Counted from the first letter of the stretch, positions 6,507 through 14,888 are shown. The stretch is 21,445 nt of DNA from Candidatus Auribacterota bacterium (GCA_016932965.1 JAFGBW010000023.1:1-21445), one strand, 5' to 3'. Notes: a model not told the origin generated them from the letters alone. Translations and numbers: made by a program.

Positions 6507-7331
6507 TCATTTCTTAGGTTCCAGGAAGAGCTCCTTCTTTTCAAAATCGATCTTAAAAATAAAATGCTCGAAAAAAGCCATTCCCAATAGTCCCGGATTG
6601 TTGCCAAAAGCCGTCTCCAGGACAAATCCGGGAATATTATTTACTACATTCCCTCCCACATCCACTGAATCAAAAAAAGTTTTCCTGGCCCATACCGTCT
6701 GTCCGTTGGCCAGGTGCACATGATAACGTTCCCTTCTCAAAGGCAAATGAAGGGTCTGGGCCAAAGACGGGGAAATGAGCATGTGGGAGCAGCCGGTATC
6801 CAGAAGAAAGGGAATCTTGATTTTTTTATTGATGGAAACATCCACGAACAGGCTTTTTCCTATCTGGGTCAGCCTGATCTTTTTTGATGAGCTTTTTAAC
6901 GCACTTCTTAATCGGGAAAGCCGCTCTTCCATTTCCGCGGCGATGGCTTCCATCTCAGCCATGACTATTTTTGTGAGACACGTTCCTCCAAAAGTGATCG
7001 CCTGGCGTGAATGATACAGGGCCTGTTCCATATCTGTTTTTGAATCATCCCCGTAATAGATCAGATGGTGATAATATTTCCTCGCGTTTTCAACATAATC
7101 GTCTACTTTACTCTTCAGAGCAAGCTCCTGATTTTTTAGCTCTTCCTTAGAAGGCGGCCGGACTTCTTTTCCGCATTGCAGGCAGTAACGGTCCTCTTTT
7201 TCATTTAAAAACCCGCAGCTGCTGCACTTTTCTTTTTCTGCTGAAAGAAAAAAAGATAATGAAATAAAAATGAAAAGCAGGACGGCCGGTTTAAAAATAA
7301 CGGAAAACCCTTTTTTTGGTCCCCGTTTCAT
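6507..7331 (-). CDS. Exported zinc-ribbon, retropepsin-like aspartyl protease
   Basis: A basic N-terminus and hydrophobic helix (about residues 11-30) form a signal peptide or anchor. A zinc ribbon follows immediately, with CSSC (36-39) and CLQC (50-53). Residues 60-150 are helical. The C-terminal part (about 150-274) resembles single-domain retropepsin-like proteases (clan AA): the catalytic LLDTGCS (176-182, Asp178), a flap-like HVHLANGQTV segment, and the closing pattern GLLGMAFFEHFIFKID. These enzymes act as dimers. A periplasmic location is inferred from the leader. The ATG overlaps the TGA of rfaE1 (ATGA), so translation is coupled. The substrate is unknown, and neighbourhood suggests envelope biogenesis only by association. 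A zinc ribbon placed outside the cytoplasm is unusual. Confidence 0.8.
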   Translation of the reverse strand: MKRGPKKGFSVIFKPAVLLFIFISLSFFLSAEKEKCSSCGFLNEKEDRYCLQCGKEVRPPSKEELKNQELALKSKVDDYVENARKYYHHLIYYGDDSKTDMEQALYHSRQAITFGGTCLTKIVMAEMEAIAAEMEERLSRLRSALKSSSKKIRLTQIGKSLFVDVSINKKIKIPFLLDTGCSHMLISPSLAQTLHLPLRRERYHVHLANGQTVWARKTFFDSVDVGGNVVNNIPGFVLETAFGNNPGLLGMAFFEHFIFKIDFEKKELFLEPKK

Positions 7332-8335
7332 TTTGGGATGGACAGGGAGGCTTCAATTTCAGGAATAGTGACTACAGCGGTGCCCAGTTTTCCCACCACA
7401 ATCCCCGCCGCTATGTTGGAGAGAAAAGCCGCTTCAAAGGGTTTGGCCCCTGCGACAGCAGATGCGGTAAAAACACTGATGACCGTGTCACCTGCCCCGG
7501 AAACATCATACACTTCCCTGGCAGCAGCCTGGATCTGATAAGGAGAAAAATCCCTCGAGAACAAGCCCATCCCTTTTTCGCCTAACGTGACCAAAAGATG
7601 ATCCACACCAAGAGCTTCCCTTAATTGCCCGCCGTTTTCCGGCATGGCGCCAATGCCGTGCGTTTTCGCAAGATAGCTTGCTTCCTGCAGATTGGGTGTG
7701 CAAAGCGACACCCCCTTGAAATTCAGGTCATGTCCGATTTTCGGGTCAAAGGAACAAAAAATCCCTTTCTGTCTGCATAAACGAACCGCCTCATCCAGAA
7801 CAGCCTGCGTCATCAATCCTTTTCCATAATCTTCCAGGACCACCGCGTCATGAAGAGGGATGAGTTTCCTTAAATGTTTTATAACCAGGTTTTCGGTTTT
7901 AACATCTAAATCCTGGGGTTGTTCCCAGTCCACTCTCACTACCTGCTGGCTATGAGCGATGATCCTTGTTTTTTTAGTTGTGATCCTGTCCGGTAAGGAC
8001 AGGATTCCATGGGTATATATTTTTTTCTGGCGCAGAAGATGGATCAGTTCTTTACTGTTTGAATCCTGGCCGGTTATTCCGACAAGACCGACTTCTGCTC
8101 CCAGAGAAATCAGGTTGTGTGCAACGTTGGCGGACCCTCCAGGCATTTTTGATTCAGACGCTACCTGGACGACAGGCACAGGAGCCTCAGGGGAAATGCG
8201 GTCCACCTTGCCCCAGATAAAATGATCCACCATCACATCTCCGACGACCAGTATCCGGATGTCGGGGATTCGCCGCAAAATTTTTTTTAAACTGGATGGA
8301 ATCACTTTCATGATAAAATGGATATTCGCGTTCAC
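7328..8335 (-). CDS. rfaE1: D-glycero-beta-D-manno-heptose-7-phosphate kinase (RfaE1/HldE kinase domain)
   Basis: A PfkB/ribokinase-fold sugar kinase matching the N-terminal half of E. coli HldE: VVGDVMVDHFIWGKVDRISP near residue 30, APVPVV, the PGGSANVAHNL substrate segment, VLEDYGKG, and the catalytic signature VSGAGDTVISVF near residue 280. It phosphorylates heptose-7-phosphate at C1 in the ADP-heptose pathway for LPS inner core. At about 335 residues it lacks the cytidylyltransferase domain, as in organisms with separate RfaE1 and RfaE2; no RfaE2 is visible here. The start is uncertain: GTG at 8335, or ATG at 8311 eight codons later, neither with a clear ribosome site. It is read from a promoter at the end of asnB and coupled to the protease gene. 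Confidence 0.92.
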   Translation of the reverse strand: MNANIHFIMKVIPSSLKKILRRIPDIRILVVGDVMVDHFIWGKVDRISPEAPVPVVQVASESKMPGGSANVAHNLISLGAEVGLVGITGQDSNSKELIHLLRQKKIYTHGILSLPDRITTKKTRIIAHSQQVVRVDWEQPQDLDVKTENLVIKHLRKLIPLHDAVVLEDYGKGLMTQAVLDEAVRLCRQKGIFCSFDPKIGHDLNFKGVSLCTPNLQEASYLAKTHGIGAMPENGGQLREALGVDHLLVTLGEKGMGLFSRDFSPYQIQAAAREVYDVSGAGDTVISVFTASAVAGAKPFEAAFLSNIAAGIVVGKLGTAVVTIPEIEASLSIPK

Positions 8336-8402
8336 TATATTAAAAACAGGACAAAAAAAAACAATTTTTTAATCAATAACAATCAGAAAGGCCGGACGTT
8401 TT

Positions 8403-8432
8403 ATTATACCGGATCGTCATCTCCAGTTTGAA
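8403..8432 (-). promoter_or_regulatory. Promoter for rfaE1-protease unit, within the end of asnB
   Basis: On the minus strand TTCAAA (8427-8432) and a perfect TATAAT (8403-8408) are 18 bases apart. The -35 lies in the last codons of asnB. The predicted start of transcription is near 8396, giving a 60-85 nt leader before rfaE1. Confidence 0.55.
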
Positions 8433-10288
8433 GACCACAATTGAAACATCAAGAGCGACCAGAGTCTTTTCCGGTGATCCCTCTTTCCGGAAAAATGTTC
8501 CGACAGGTATTGTTTAACAACTCCCGCCTGGAAAAGCCCTTGCGAGCGGAGTGTTCTTTCATCCAGATATTCTTCGCAAAGATCACGGAACGCTCCTTTG
8601 AGCCAGACTCCAATGGGTATAGCAAAGCCCTGTTTGGGCCGGTGCAGAATAGAATGCGGCAGCTCATGTTCAAATGCTTTTTTGAGAAGATATTTGGCGG
8701 TCAGTCCTTTCAGCTTCAGATGATTCGGCATGGAGTTGACAAGTTGGACATATTCAAAATCCAGATAGGGATTCCTCACTTCCAGAGAATTGGCCATGGA
8801 GGCCCGGTCCACTTTCACCAGGATGTCCTCAGGCAGGTAATATTTCATGTACAGTTTCTGCAACCGGTTGAACCAGTTTAAATCCCGGTTCGTTTCCCAG
8901 AAATCCATGATTTCCCTGCAAAAGGACGGACGGGTACCTTGAGCCGTACCCATGAGACGATTCATCTCATCGATACCAAAGGAGCCAAACCAGATAAAAT
9001 GTTTCAATGGGGGCGGCCAGTTGGCTGCTGAAATATATTTTTCGATAACAAATTGGCTGCCGCGGTATGCGCTCGAAGCGGGAAGGATTTTTATCAGATG
9101 TCTCAATAAACCGCCTATCCAGGGGTCCAACCCCTGAAAAAAAGACGCCCATTTTTGAAAACTGAAGGAGGGATACCCTGCGAATAATTCATCTCCGCCG
9201 TCTCCTCCCAACACAAACGTCGCATTCTGACGCGCCAGGCGGGATAAAAAATAAGTGGGAATCAGTGAAGGATCAGCCAAAGGTTCATCTATGACATGGC
9301 TGATCGGGATCATGAGTTCTCTGGCTTTGTTTTCTGTCAGAATGTCTATGTATTTATCCGCTTTATGCCCATGGATGACATCCTGGACATAAGGGGATTC
9401 ATCAAATCCGGTTTCAGTAAAGGAAATGGTGAAAATGTTGATGGGTTGTGAGACCGTCTTTGTGAGTATTTTAAAAAGAATGCTGGAATCCGTTCCTCCG
9501 CTCAAAAACAAGCCAAATGGGACATCCCCTGCCAGCCTTTTTTTCACGGATTGGAAAAGGGAGTCCCGTAATTGTTCCTGCCACTCTTCTTCCGTTATGC
9601 CCGGAACAATCGAAAACGTCAAATCCCAGTATGAATAAACCTTCAGACTGCCGTTTTGATAAGTCAACGCATGGCCCGGAGGCAGCTTATAGATATCGTT
9701 GAAGATAGTTCGGGGAGCCGGGACATAATCGAAACAGAGATACTCTTGTAACGCATCCTGATTGAGCGATCTGTTCACGCCGGGAAACGACAAAACCGCT
9801 TTTAACTCGGAACCGAAAATAAGGCATCCTTTTCTCTCATGGTAATACAGAGGTTTTAATCCCAGACGGTCCCTGGCGCCGAAAAGACAGTCATTTTTTT
9901 TATCGTAAATCATGAAGGCAAACATGCCGTTTAAAAAGGACAAACAATCCCGGCCGTAAGCCTGATACATTTTAAAAAGGACTTCCGTGTCCGAATGAGT
10001 CTTGAACGAATAACCTGCCTGAATCAATTTCTGTCTCAGCTCCGGATAATTGTATATTTCGCCGTTATAAACCATCGAGAGAAGTCCGTCTTCAGAGACA
10101 ATCGGCTGAGCTCCGCCTTCCAGATCAATGATTTTTAGACGAGTGTGTCCCAATGCAACCGGAGAAAGGACAAAGGTCCCCTGACTGTCAGGACCCCGGT
10201 GTTTTAAACAGTTGATCATCCTCTTCAGGATTTCCTGCGCTTGTTCCGGTTCTAATTGACGCGAATAATACCCGCAAATGCCGCACAT
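8417..10288 (-). CDS. asnB: Asparagine synthase (glutamine-hydrolysing)
   Basis: A full-length two-domain enzyme of 623 residues. The N-terminal glutaminase has catalytic Cys2 (MCGICG) and RGPDSQG, HTRLKIID, YNGEIYN and SDTE motifs. The C-terminal synthetase has the ATP-pyrophosphatase loop SGGTDSS (263-269), GGDGGDELF (361-369) and a late VDRASMANSLEVRNPYLD block. It makes asparagine from aspartate, glutamine and ATP, releasing AMP. AAAGGGG upstream of the ATG supports the start. Family members of this length are often found in polysaccharide clusters, where some amidate sugar or other carboxyl groups; here two GT-C membrane proteins lie directly upstream and a heptose kinase downstream. Sequence alone does not decide between amino-acid synthesis and glycan amidation. 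Confidence 0.94.
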   Translation of the reverse strand: MCGICGYYSRQLEPEQAQEILKRMINCLKHRGPDSQGTFVLSPVALGHTRLKIIDLEGGAQPIVSEDGLLSMVYNGEIYNYPELRQKLIQAGYSFKTHSDTEVLFKMYQAYGRDCLSFLNGMFAFMIYDKKNDCLFGARDRLGLKPLYYHERKGCLIFGSELKAVLSFPGVNRSLNQDALQEYLCFDYVPAPRTIFNDIYKLPPGHALTYQNGSLKVYSYWDLTFSIVPGITEEEWQEQLRDSLFQSVKKRLAGDVPFGLFLSGGTDSSILFKILTKTVSQPINIFTISFTETGFDESPYVQDVIHGHKADKYIDILTENKARELMIPISHVIDEPLADPSLIPTYFLSRLARQNATFVLGGDGGDELFAGYPSFSFQKWASFFQGLDPWIGGLLRHLIKILPASSAYRGSQFVIEKYISAANWPPPLKHFIWFGSFGIDEMNRLMGTAQGTRPSFCREIMDFWETNRDLNWFNRLQKLYMKYYLPEDILVKVDRASMANSLEVRNPYLDFEYVQLVNSMPNHLKLKGLTAKYLLKKAFEHELPHSILHRPKQGFAIPIGVWLKGAFRDLCEEYLDERTLRSQGLFQAGVVKQYLSEHFSGKRDHRKRLWSLLMFQLWSSNWR

Positions 10289-10315
10289 GGATGCCCCTTT
10301 ATATTCCTGGAAAAA

Positions 10316-11764
10316 TCATTTCTCGTCGGATTTTAACGCTAAAAATATCAGCCACAATGTCGCTGGCCATAATTGAAGGACAAGCCGTTTCCAGGATGTA
10401 AAAATATGCCATCCTAGCGGAAACGGAGAAACAATCAATATGATCATATACACGATAAACATCATGCCGATCGTCATGGCCGAGAGACAATAATAACGGG
10501 ATCTCAGCCTGGAAGCGTCGATTCCCCACATCCCCATTGTCAGGATCAATAACGGGATATAACCTCTTCCCCATTCCAGAAAAGTCGACATAACTGTCCT
10601 GAAAACCAGGCTGTATCGCTCCCACGAACAAAATTTCTGCATGAGTATTTCAGGATTCTGATTCACCATGGGATTGGATGGGGCATATCTGATTTTAAAA
10701 TATAAGATGACCAAACCGACCGGCAATGTTCCGGCCAGCCAATTCATGATTTCCGTCTTATTTCCCCGCCTTTTATTCTCTTGTACTAAGAAAAATACTC
10801 CCAGAGTTGTCAAAACCAGAAACAGCATGCCTTCATTTTTAGCCCAGGCTGCACAGGCTGCCATCCAGCCTCCCAGAAGAAAGAGAAAATGCTGACGATA
10901 AGTATCAGCCATGAAAAGAAGAACCAGACTCGCCAAAATGAGATAACTCAGAAAAATGTCCGCACACTGCGCAGGAGCACGATCCATGAAGTAGGGGGTC
11001 GATAAAAGCATGATGGAAGCCAGGGAAGCCCATAACCGGTTTTTTACCAGCGCAAGGGATGAATACAACAGAAGAACCGACAAAACCGGGAACAAAAGTG
11101 ACGCACCCTGGGGAATCCAGGTTCCATCCTGAGGGGATCCCAGCCATAATCTGGCAATAAAGCCAGGCAATAAAAGGGGATAGTCGAGATGAAAATCTTT
11201 GAGAAGAAACAGATTTTCCCATTCCGAGGGTATCCTGGACATGAAGCGGGCATGAAGATTCCAGGTGGCCCATGCGTCCACATCCCCATGGGGCTGTATC
11301 AAAGCAAGACGGAAAATGATCCAGATAAAATAGAAAAATAATATCAGCCAAATCGCCGGGATCACCGCATCAAACCAGCGGAAATCCGTCCGCTCAAGCT
11401 GCATGAATGACTTGTCAGAAGTTTGAGGTTTTCTGAAATGAATCCAGGCCAGGATTCCTGTGCAGAGGATTTCAATAATTAAACACCAGTGCACATGTGT
11501 CTTCGCACAGAAAAGCAGCATCGTATATAAAATGGACGAAAAGGATATCCCGGCTCCAAGAGCAATACAGAATTTAAAAATACATTTTTCAAGCCGGAAC
11601 ATGGCCTCATGGAAATTCCGGCAAATACAAATCCATGACGATTCATTCTGCTTGTCTCTTGCAGGATGAGAAGAGATCAAAACCGGAACAACCATAAAAC
11701 GGGATACAAAGAGGTACCCCATCACATAGATAACCAATAACGAGAAAAGAAGGGACAAGATCAT
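10316..11764 (-). CDS. Polytopic membrane protein, GT-C/GT39-like glycosyltransferase
   Basis: About 482 residues with roughly ten hydrophobic helices. The start at 11764 is favoured over an in-frame ATG at 11821 because GGGAGGGG lies just upstream and the ATG overlaps the preceding TGA (ATGA). A first large loop carries GDVDAWATWNLHARF (160-174), an acidic pair like the catalytic Asp/Glu site of lipid-linked-sugar transferases of the GT-C fold. Later come the LLPGF and PYFMDRAPAQCADIFLSYL segments seen in GT39-type proteins. Such enzymes move a sugar from a polyprenyl phosphate to an acceptor on the outer face of the membrane. The specific donor and acceptor cannot be read. It is cotranscribed with the small protein at 11761, the larger GT-C gene upstream, and asnB downstream. 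Confidence 0.75.
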   Translation of the reverse strand: MILSLLFSLLVIYVMGYLFVSRFMVVPVLISSHPARDKQNESSWICICRNFHEAMFRLEKCIFKFCIALGAGISFSSILYTMLLFCAKTHVHWCLIIEILCTGILAWIHFRKPQTSDKSFMQLERTDFRWFDAVIPAIWLILFFYFIWIIFRLALIQPHGDVDAWATWNLHARFMSRIPSEWENLFLLKDFHLDYPLLLPGFIARLWLGSPQDGTWIPQGASLLFPVLSVLLLYSSLALVKNRLWASLASIMLLSTPYFMDRAPAQCADIFLSYLILASLVLLFMADTYRQHFLFLLGGWMAACAAWAKNEGMLFLVLTTLGVFFLVQENKRRGNKTEIMNWLAGTLPVGLVILYFKIRYAPSNPMVNQNPEILMQKFCSWERYSLVFRTVMSTFLEWGRGYIPLLILTMGMWGIDASRLRSRYYCLSAMTIGMMFIVYMIILIVSPFPLGWHIFTSWKRLVLQLWPATLWLIFLALKSDEK

Positions 11765-12195
11765 GAGGCCCCTCCCTTTTTTTGGAAAAGATTCAATCCA
11801 TCCTTGCTTCTGAAGACCCATTCCCAGTTGTGAAGGTCCGGGAACATGCCGGATGATTCCTGCAAATCAAAATCATCTATGATCAATAAAGGATTGGCTT
11901 TTTGTGTCTTTAAAACATGAGGCGCAAGGCTGTACTGGGCCAGATAATACCGCATCAATAGCAATAAGGGGGGGTCCTTTTTGGACGGATCGTACATCAA
12001 TTGATATCCGACTGTCTTGTGCCCGGCTAGAAAAGGTCTTAAAACCTGGTACCGCTGGTCCAGCAAGAGGACTTTTTTCCCAGCAGAAGAAAGTGATCCA
12101 TGGCCCGCGTGCTGAGACAATCCGAAAGAAACCAGATTATACAGGGAAAGCACAAGGATCAAAACAGATAAGATTGCCTGTTTATAGTTGAGCAT
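11761..12195 (-). CDS. Small single-span protein of the glycan cluster, function unknown
   Basis: 144 residues with one N-terminal hydrophobic helix (about 7-27) and a soluble remainder that should face the periplasm. I do not recognise a domain. The body contains KKVLLLDQRYQVLRPFLAGH, VGYQLMYD and LLLMRYYLAQYSLAPHVL. That YYLAQYALAP-like stretch is seen next to membrane glycosyltransferases in other genomes, as far as I recall. A GGGGGA ribosome site precedes the ATG at 12195. Its stop overlaps the start of the downstream GT-C gene (ATGA), and it begins 19 bases after the upstream GT-C gene, so all three are surely one unit. A role as accessory subunit is inference. Confidence 0.7.
   Translation of the reverse strand: MLNYKQAILSVLILVLSLYNLVSFGLSQHAGHGSLSSAGKKVLLLDQRYQVLRPFLAGHKTVGYQLMYDPSKKDPPLLLLMRYYLAQYSLAPHVLKTQKANPLLIIDDFDLQESSGMFPDLHNWEWVFRSKDGLNLFQKKGGAS
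11767..11774 (-). promoter_or_regulatory. Ribosome binding site fixing the start at 11764
   Basis: GGGAGGGG on the minus strand just before ATG 11764, lying within the end of the upstream gene. It supports the shorter form of the membrane protein and coupled translation. Confidence 0.7.
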
Positions 12196-12213
12196 TCATT
12201 ATCCCCCATTTTG

Positions 12214-14058
12214 TTATTTTTTCAAGGCATCTGATCCCGGAACTGAAATCCATTCTGTTTTAAGGTCCGCCACTATAAAGGATGAGGATTGTAAAACCTG
12301 CACAGGGAAATCATCAAAAGAAAGAGTGATTTCCTTATTGGCCGGAAAGGAAACATACCCAATGATATGGATTTTGTCTTTCAGAAAAAATGACCATTCA
12401 CCGGATAATCCTTTGGATGAGAATAGGACCGTGCCTTTTTCTTGGGTCCTCAACCTCACAAAAGAACGATCCTCTTCGGCTTCAAAAAGAATTTCCCTGT
12501 TGTCCGCTTCTCCGGATGACAGGGAATCCCCGATTTTATGAAAATGCCGTAAATACAATTCTCCCACCATCAATGGCTGATTAGGAAAGAACCTGTCACA
12601 CGATGAATAATTCCGGTCATAAGGATTGATCACCACTTTATCATGTTCTTTCATGAATCGGGTGATGCCGGGAAAAACCGGCGTTCGGGGGTATCGCCCC
12701 TGATAAGGGATGCGTTGAATTTTTGTGTTCAGAAAGAAAGACAGATGGGTCGAATACAAATGAAATAAATAATAAAAATCATCCCCGGAAAACAATTGAT
12801 ACCGGCGCGGATGAAAGGGGTAAAAAACCGATTCAGGATACCAAAATATTTGTTGTTTTGGGTCATCAGTTTTCAACTTGTCAGTCAATTGACGAATATA
12901 GGTAGTGAAAAAAAAGGGGTCCTGAAACTGCCTCCATTCATGCATGACAGGCATTAATAAAAATCCAAGAAACACTGAGGAAAGCAGAAAAAGGCAGATT
13001 TTGTTTTTAAATAATATAAACCGGTTCTGATAACGGGCATAACCATCCCGCAGAAATGACAGGGAGAAATAATAAAAAGCGGGAAAGACAGGAAGGAGAT
13101 AGCGAGGTTCTTTATGAGGGGCCAGGCAAACGGTTATCCCGTAATAGGCCAGATAGGCCATAAAAAAAACATCGGTTTTATTTTTCCGGATGAGGGCGTG
13201 ATACAAACCCATGGGAATCAAAGCCATCATCAGCCAACCATTTGCATAAAAGACCGTTGAAAGGTATTCCAGGCAGGATTCAGCCTTTTCCGCATGAATG
13301 CCGTGAACAAACAACAAATCATGAGTGATGTTTTTCAGGATCGTAACAAATGGAAAATGAAATACCCGCTCAATCAAAACATAGAGAAAAACACCGGTCA
13401 GAATGAGCGGAATAAACAAGGAGCCCCATTCCGCAGGATGGGTATTTTTTTTAAAAATGATTTTCCGATAAATAAAATAAATCGTCAGGAACAGGGGGGT
13501 TAAAAGAAAACAAAACCGGGTCAAGGAGGCCATGAAGAAGAAAAATCCCCAAAGAAAAGCGGCCGTCCATCGGTTGGACGAATTTTCATTCATGAGAAAC
13601 ACAAGCATGCCGGTCATCAGAAACAAAAGAGCCGGGATATCCGTATTCACGAAAGAAGAATAATAAAAATAGATTCTATTGGTTCCTAAAAGACATGCGC
13701 CCCAAAGCGCCCACGTTTTAGATTTAAAAATTTCCAGAAATATCAAAAACAGGACCATCAGACACAGGACGGAAAGCAGCCATGAAAACAAGTGGGGAAT
13801 TCTCAAAGGGGTCCCCTCCTTTTTATCCGCGTTCTCAATATGAGGCAGAACCCATGATAAAAGAAGTGGGATTCCAGGGGGACGTGTGAAGGAATACAGC
13901 CAGGGGCCTTGTCCCTTATGTTCGATTGATCGGGCGCAAATTAAATAATCCAGGCCGTCAAAATGTTCCGTTTCCAGATTCCATGCCAGAAAAAAGCTCA
14001 TACTCAGAATCCAGGCGATGGCAAAAACCGGTAATAGGTATCGGATGATCTTTTCCAT
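12214..14058 (-). CDS. GT-C membrane glycosyltransferase (GT39/GT22-like, HKEPR motif)
   Basis: 614 residues. The N-terminal 380 hold about ten membrane helices, and residues about 385-614 form a soluble, beta-rich tail expected outside the cytoplasm. The first outer loop has HFDGLDYLICARSI (32-45), with the acidic residues (Asp34, Asp37) expected of the GT-C catalytic site. Residues 315-319 read HKEPR followed by YLLPVFP, the conserved HKExR(F/Y) motif of ALG9/PIG-B-type and ArnT-like enzymes. These transfer sugars from polyprenyl-phosphate donors. It is the first gene of the cluster, preceded by a candidate promoter that overlaps the cheX promoter. The ribosome site (CCGGAG) is rather far from the ATG. 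The C-terminal domain is unidentified; in related proteins such tails bind acceptor or carbohydrate. Confidence 0.8.
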   Translation of the reverse strand: MEKIIRYLLPVFAIAWILSMSFFLAWNLETEHFDGLDYLICARSIEHKGQGPWLYSFTRPPGIPLLLSWVLPHIENADKKEGTPLRIPHLFSWLLSVLCLMVLFLIFLEIFKSKTWALWGACLLGTNRIYFYYSSFVNTDIPALLFLMTGMLVFLMNENSSNRWTAAFLWGFFFFMASLTRFCFLLTPLFLTIYFIYRKIIFKKNTHPAEWGSLFIPLILTGVFLYVLIERVFHFPFVTILKNITHDLLFVHGIHAEKAESCLEYLSTVFYANGWLMMALIPMGLYHALIRKNKTDVFFMAYLAYYGITVCLAPHKEPRYLLPVFPAFYYFSLSFLRDGYARYQNRFILFKNKICLFLLSSVFLGFLLMPVMHEWRQFQDPFFFTTYIRQLTDKLKTDDPKQQIFWYPESVFYPFHPRRYQLFSGDDFYYLFHLYSTHLSFFLNTKIQRIPYQGRYPRTPVFPGITRFMKEHDKVVINPYDRNYSSCDRFFPNQPLMVGELYLRHFHKIGDSLSSGEADNREILFEAEEDRSFVRLRTQEKGTVLFSSKGLSGEWSFFLKDKIHIIGYVSFPANKEITLSFDDFPVQVLQSSSFIVADLKTEWISVPGSDALKK

Positions 14059-14097
14059 CTGCGCCGTTAACTCCGGTTTCAGGATAAAAAAACATTT

Positions 14098-14126
14098 TTC
14101 AAACGGGCTAAAAATCTTTATATAAT
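14098..14126 (+). promoter_or_regulatory. Promoter for cheX
   Basis: TTCAAA (14098-14103) and a perfect TATAAT (14121-14126) are 17 bases apart, directed toward cheX. The leader would be about 35 nt. AAGGA at 14156-14160 is the ribosome site. Confidence 0.6.
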
Positions 14127-14146
14127 AATAAAAAAAGGAATGTCAG
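14117..14146 (-). promoter_or_regulatory. Promoter for the glycan cluster, overlapping the cheX promoter
   Basis: On the minus strand CTGACA (14141-14146) and TATAAA (14117-14122) are 18 bases apart. The -10 box overlaps the -10 box of the oppositely directed cheX promoter. Confidence 0.5.
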
Positions 14147-14167
14147 GTCTTTAAAAAGGATTTCTAC

Positions 14168-14650
14168 ATGCTTAATGTCGAGTTCATCAATCCCTTTATT
14201 CAAGCCACAGTCAATATATTCAAAACCATGGTTTTCATGGAGATCCACAGAGAGAAACCTTATATCAAGAAAATAGGGCAACCCAAAGCTGATATTTCCG
14301 GAACCATTGGCCTTGCCGGAAAAGCCAACGGCGTCATCGCCGTTACGTTCGCGAAGGAGGTGGCATGCAAAATCACTTCCAGCATGCTCAATGAGAAGTA
14401 CACTGAAATGAACGACACGGTCAAAGACAGCATAGGTGAAATAGCCAATATGATCGCGGGCGGCGCCAAAGGCATTTTATCCGAAAAAGGTCTGAACTTT
14501 AAAATTGCGCTCCCTTCCGTCATTGTGGGAGCGGATCACACGATTTCCTTTCCGCCAGGGGTGCCGTGCATGGTGATCCCCTTCAACATCCAGAATATGG
14601 AAAAACCCTTCCATGTTGAAGTCTGCCTGAAAACCGAAGAAGAATTATAG
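14168..14650 (+). CDS. cheX: CheX-like chemotaxis phosphatase (CheC/CheX/FliY family)
   Basis: 160 residues matching the CheX layout: an N-terminal helix (NPFIQATVNIFKTM), strands around ISGTIGLAGKANGVIAVTF, and the catalytic helix with E-x2-N, here Glu91 and Asn94 in GEIANMIAGGAKG. This site removes the phosphoryl group from CheY-type response regulators. CheX usually has a single E-x2-N motif and acts as a dimer, which fits. It is transcribed alone between a divergent glycan cluster and rho. No other chemotaxis gene is in the window, so its partner regulator is unknown; it might act on receivers that control pilus-based motility. The start is supported by AAGGA seven bases upstream. Confidence 0.85.
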   Translation: MLNVEFINPFIQATVNIFKTMVFMEIHREKPYIKKIGQPKADISGTIGLAGKANGVIAVTFAKEVACKITSSMLNEKYTEMNDTVKDSIGEIANMIAGGAKGILSEKGLNFKIALPSVIVGADHTISFPPGVPCMVIPFNIQNMEKPFHVEVCLKTEEEL

Positions 14651-14710
14651 TCTCCCCCCAAACTGAAGCCGTTTAATTCACATATTATTTTTTAAATATT
14701 TTTTTTATTC

Positions 14711-14739
14711 TTGACACAACTCATGCTTCCAGATAGAGA
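14711..14739 (+). promoter_or_regulatory. Candidate promoter for the rho leader
   Basis: A perfect TTGACA at 14711-14716 is followed after 17 bases by a poor -10 (TAGAGA, 14734-14739). A better TATAAA at 14753-14758 has no matching -35. The match is uneven but the site sits directly before the structured leader. Confidence 0.4.
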
Positions 14740-14783
14740 AAAGTCCGTTCTATATAAATACTATGAATCATCCGGACATGAAG

Positions 14784-14888
14784 CTTTCCGCAGGAAAATA
14801 GCGGGAACCTTCAACCATGAGGAATGAAGCCAAGGATGATGCCCGCTTAATCCCGTTGCAGGCAAATGGGTTTCCGCTCGCAGCGGGA
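14784..14888 (+). ncRNA. Candidate structured RNA leader of rho (no known family recognised)
   Basis: Four successive pairings are visible: TTTCC/GGAAA (14785-14789/14793-14797); an outer AGCGGG/CCCGCT (14800-14805/14842-14847) enclosing CTTCA/TGAAG (14809-14813/14825-14829); CCC+TTGC with GCAA+GGG (14852-14859/14862-14870); and TTCCGCT/AGCGGGA (14872-14878/14882-14888). It sits 78 bases before the rho start. I compared it mentally with common riboswitch and 4.5S RNA signatures and found no match. Whether it folds or acts is inferred. Confidence 0.4.

Noticed and set aside
8441-8881. 146-codon plus-strand frame opposite asnB
   Set aside because: Lies wholly within a conserved enzyme on the other strand and shows no motif or ribosome site.
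14813-14845. Resemblance to the 4.5S/SRP RNA apical loop
   Set aside because: Only the words GGAATGAAGC and CCAAGGATGATG recall it; the paired GTCAGGTCCGGAAGGAAGC-type core is absent.
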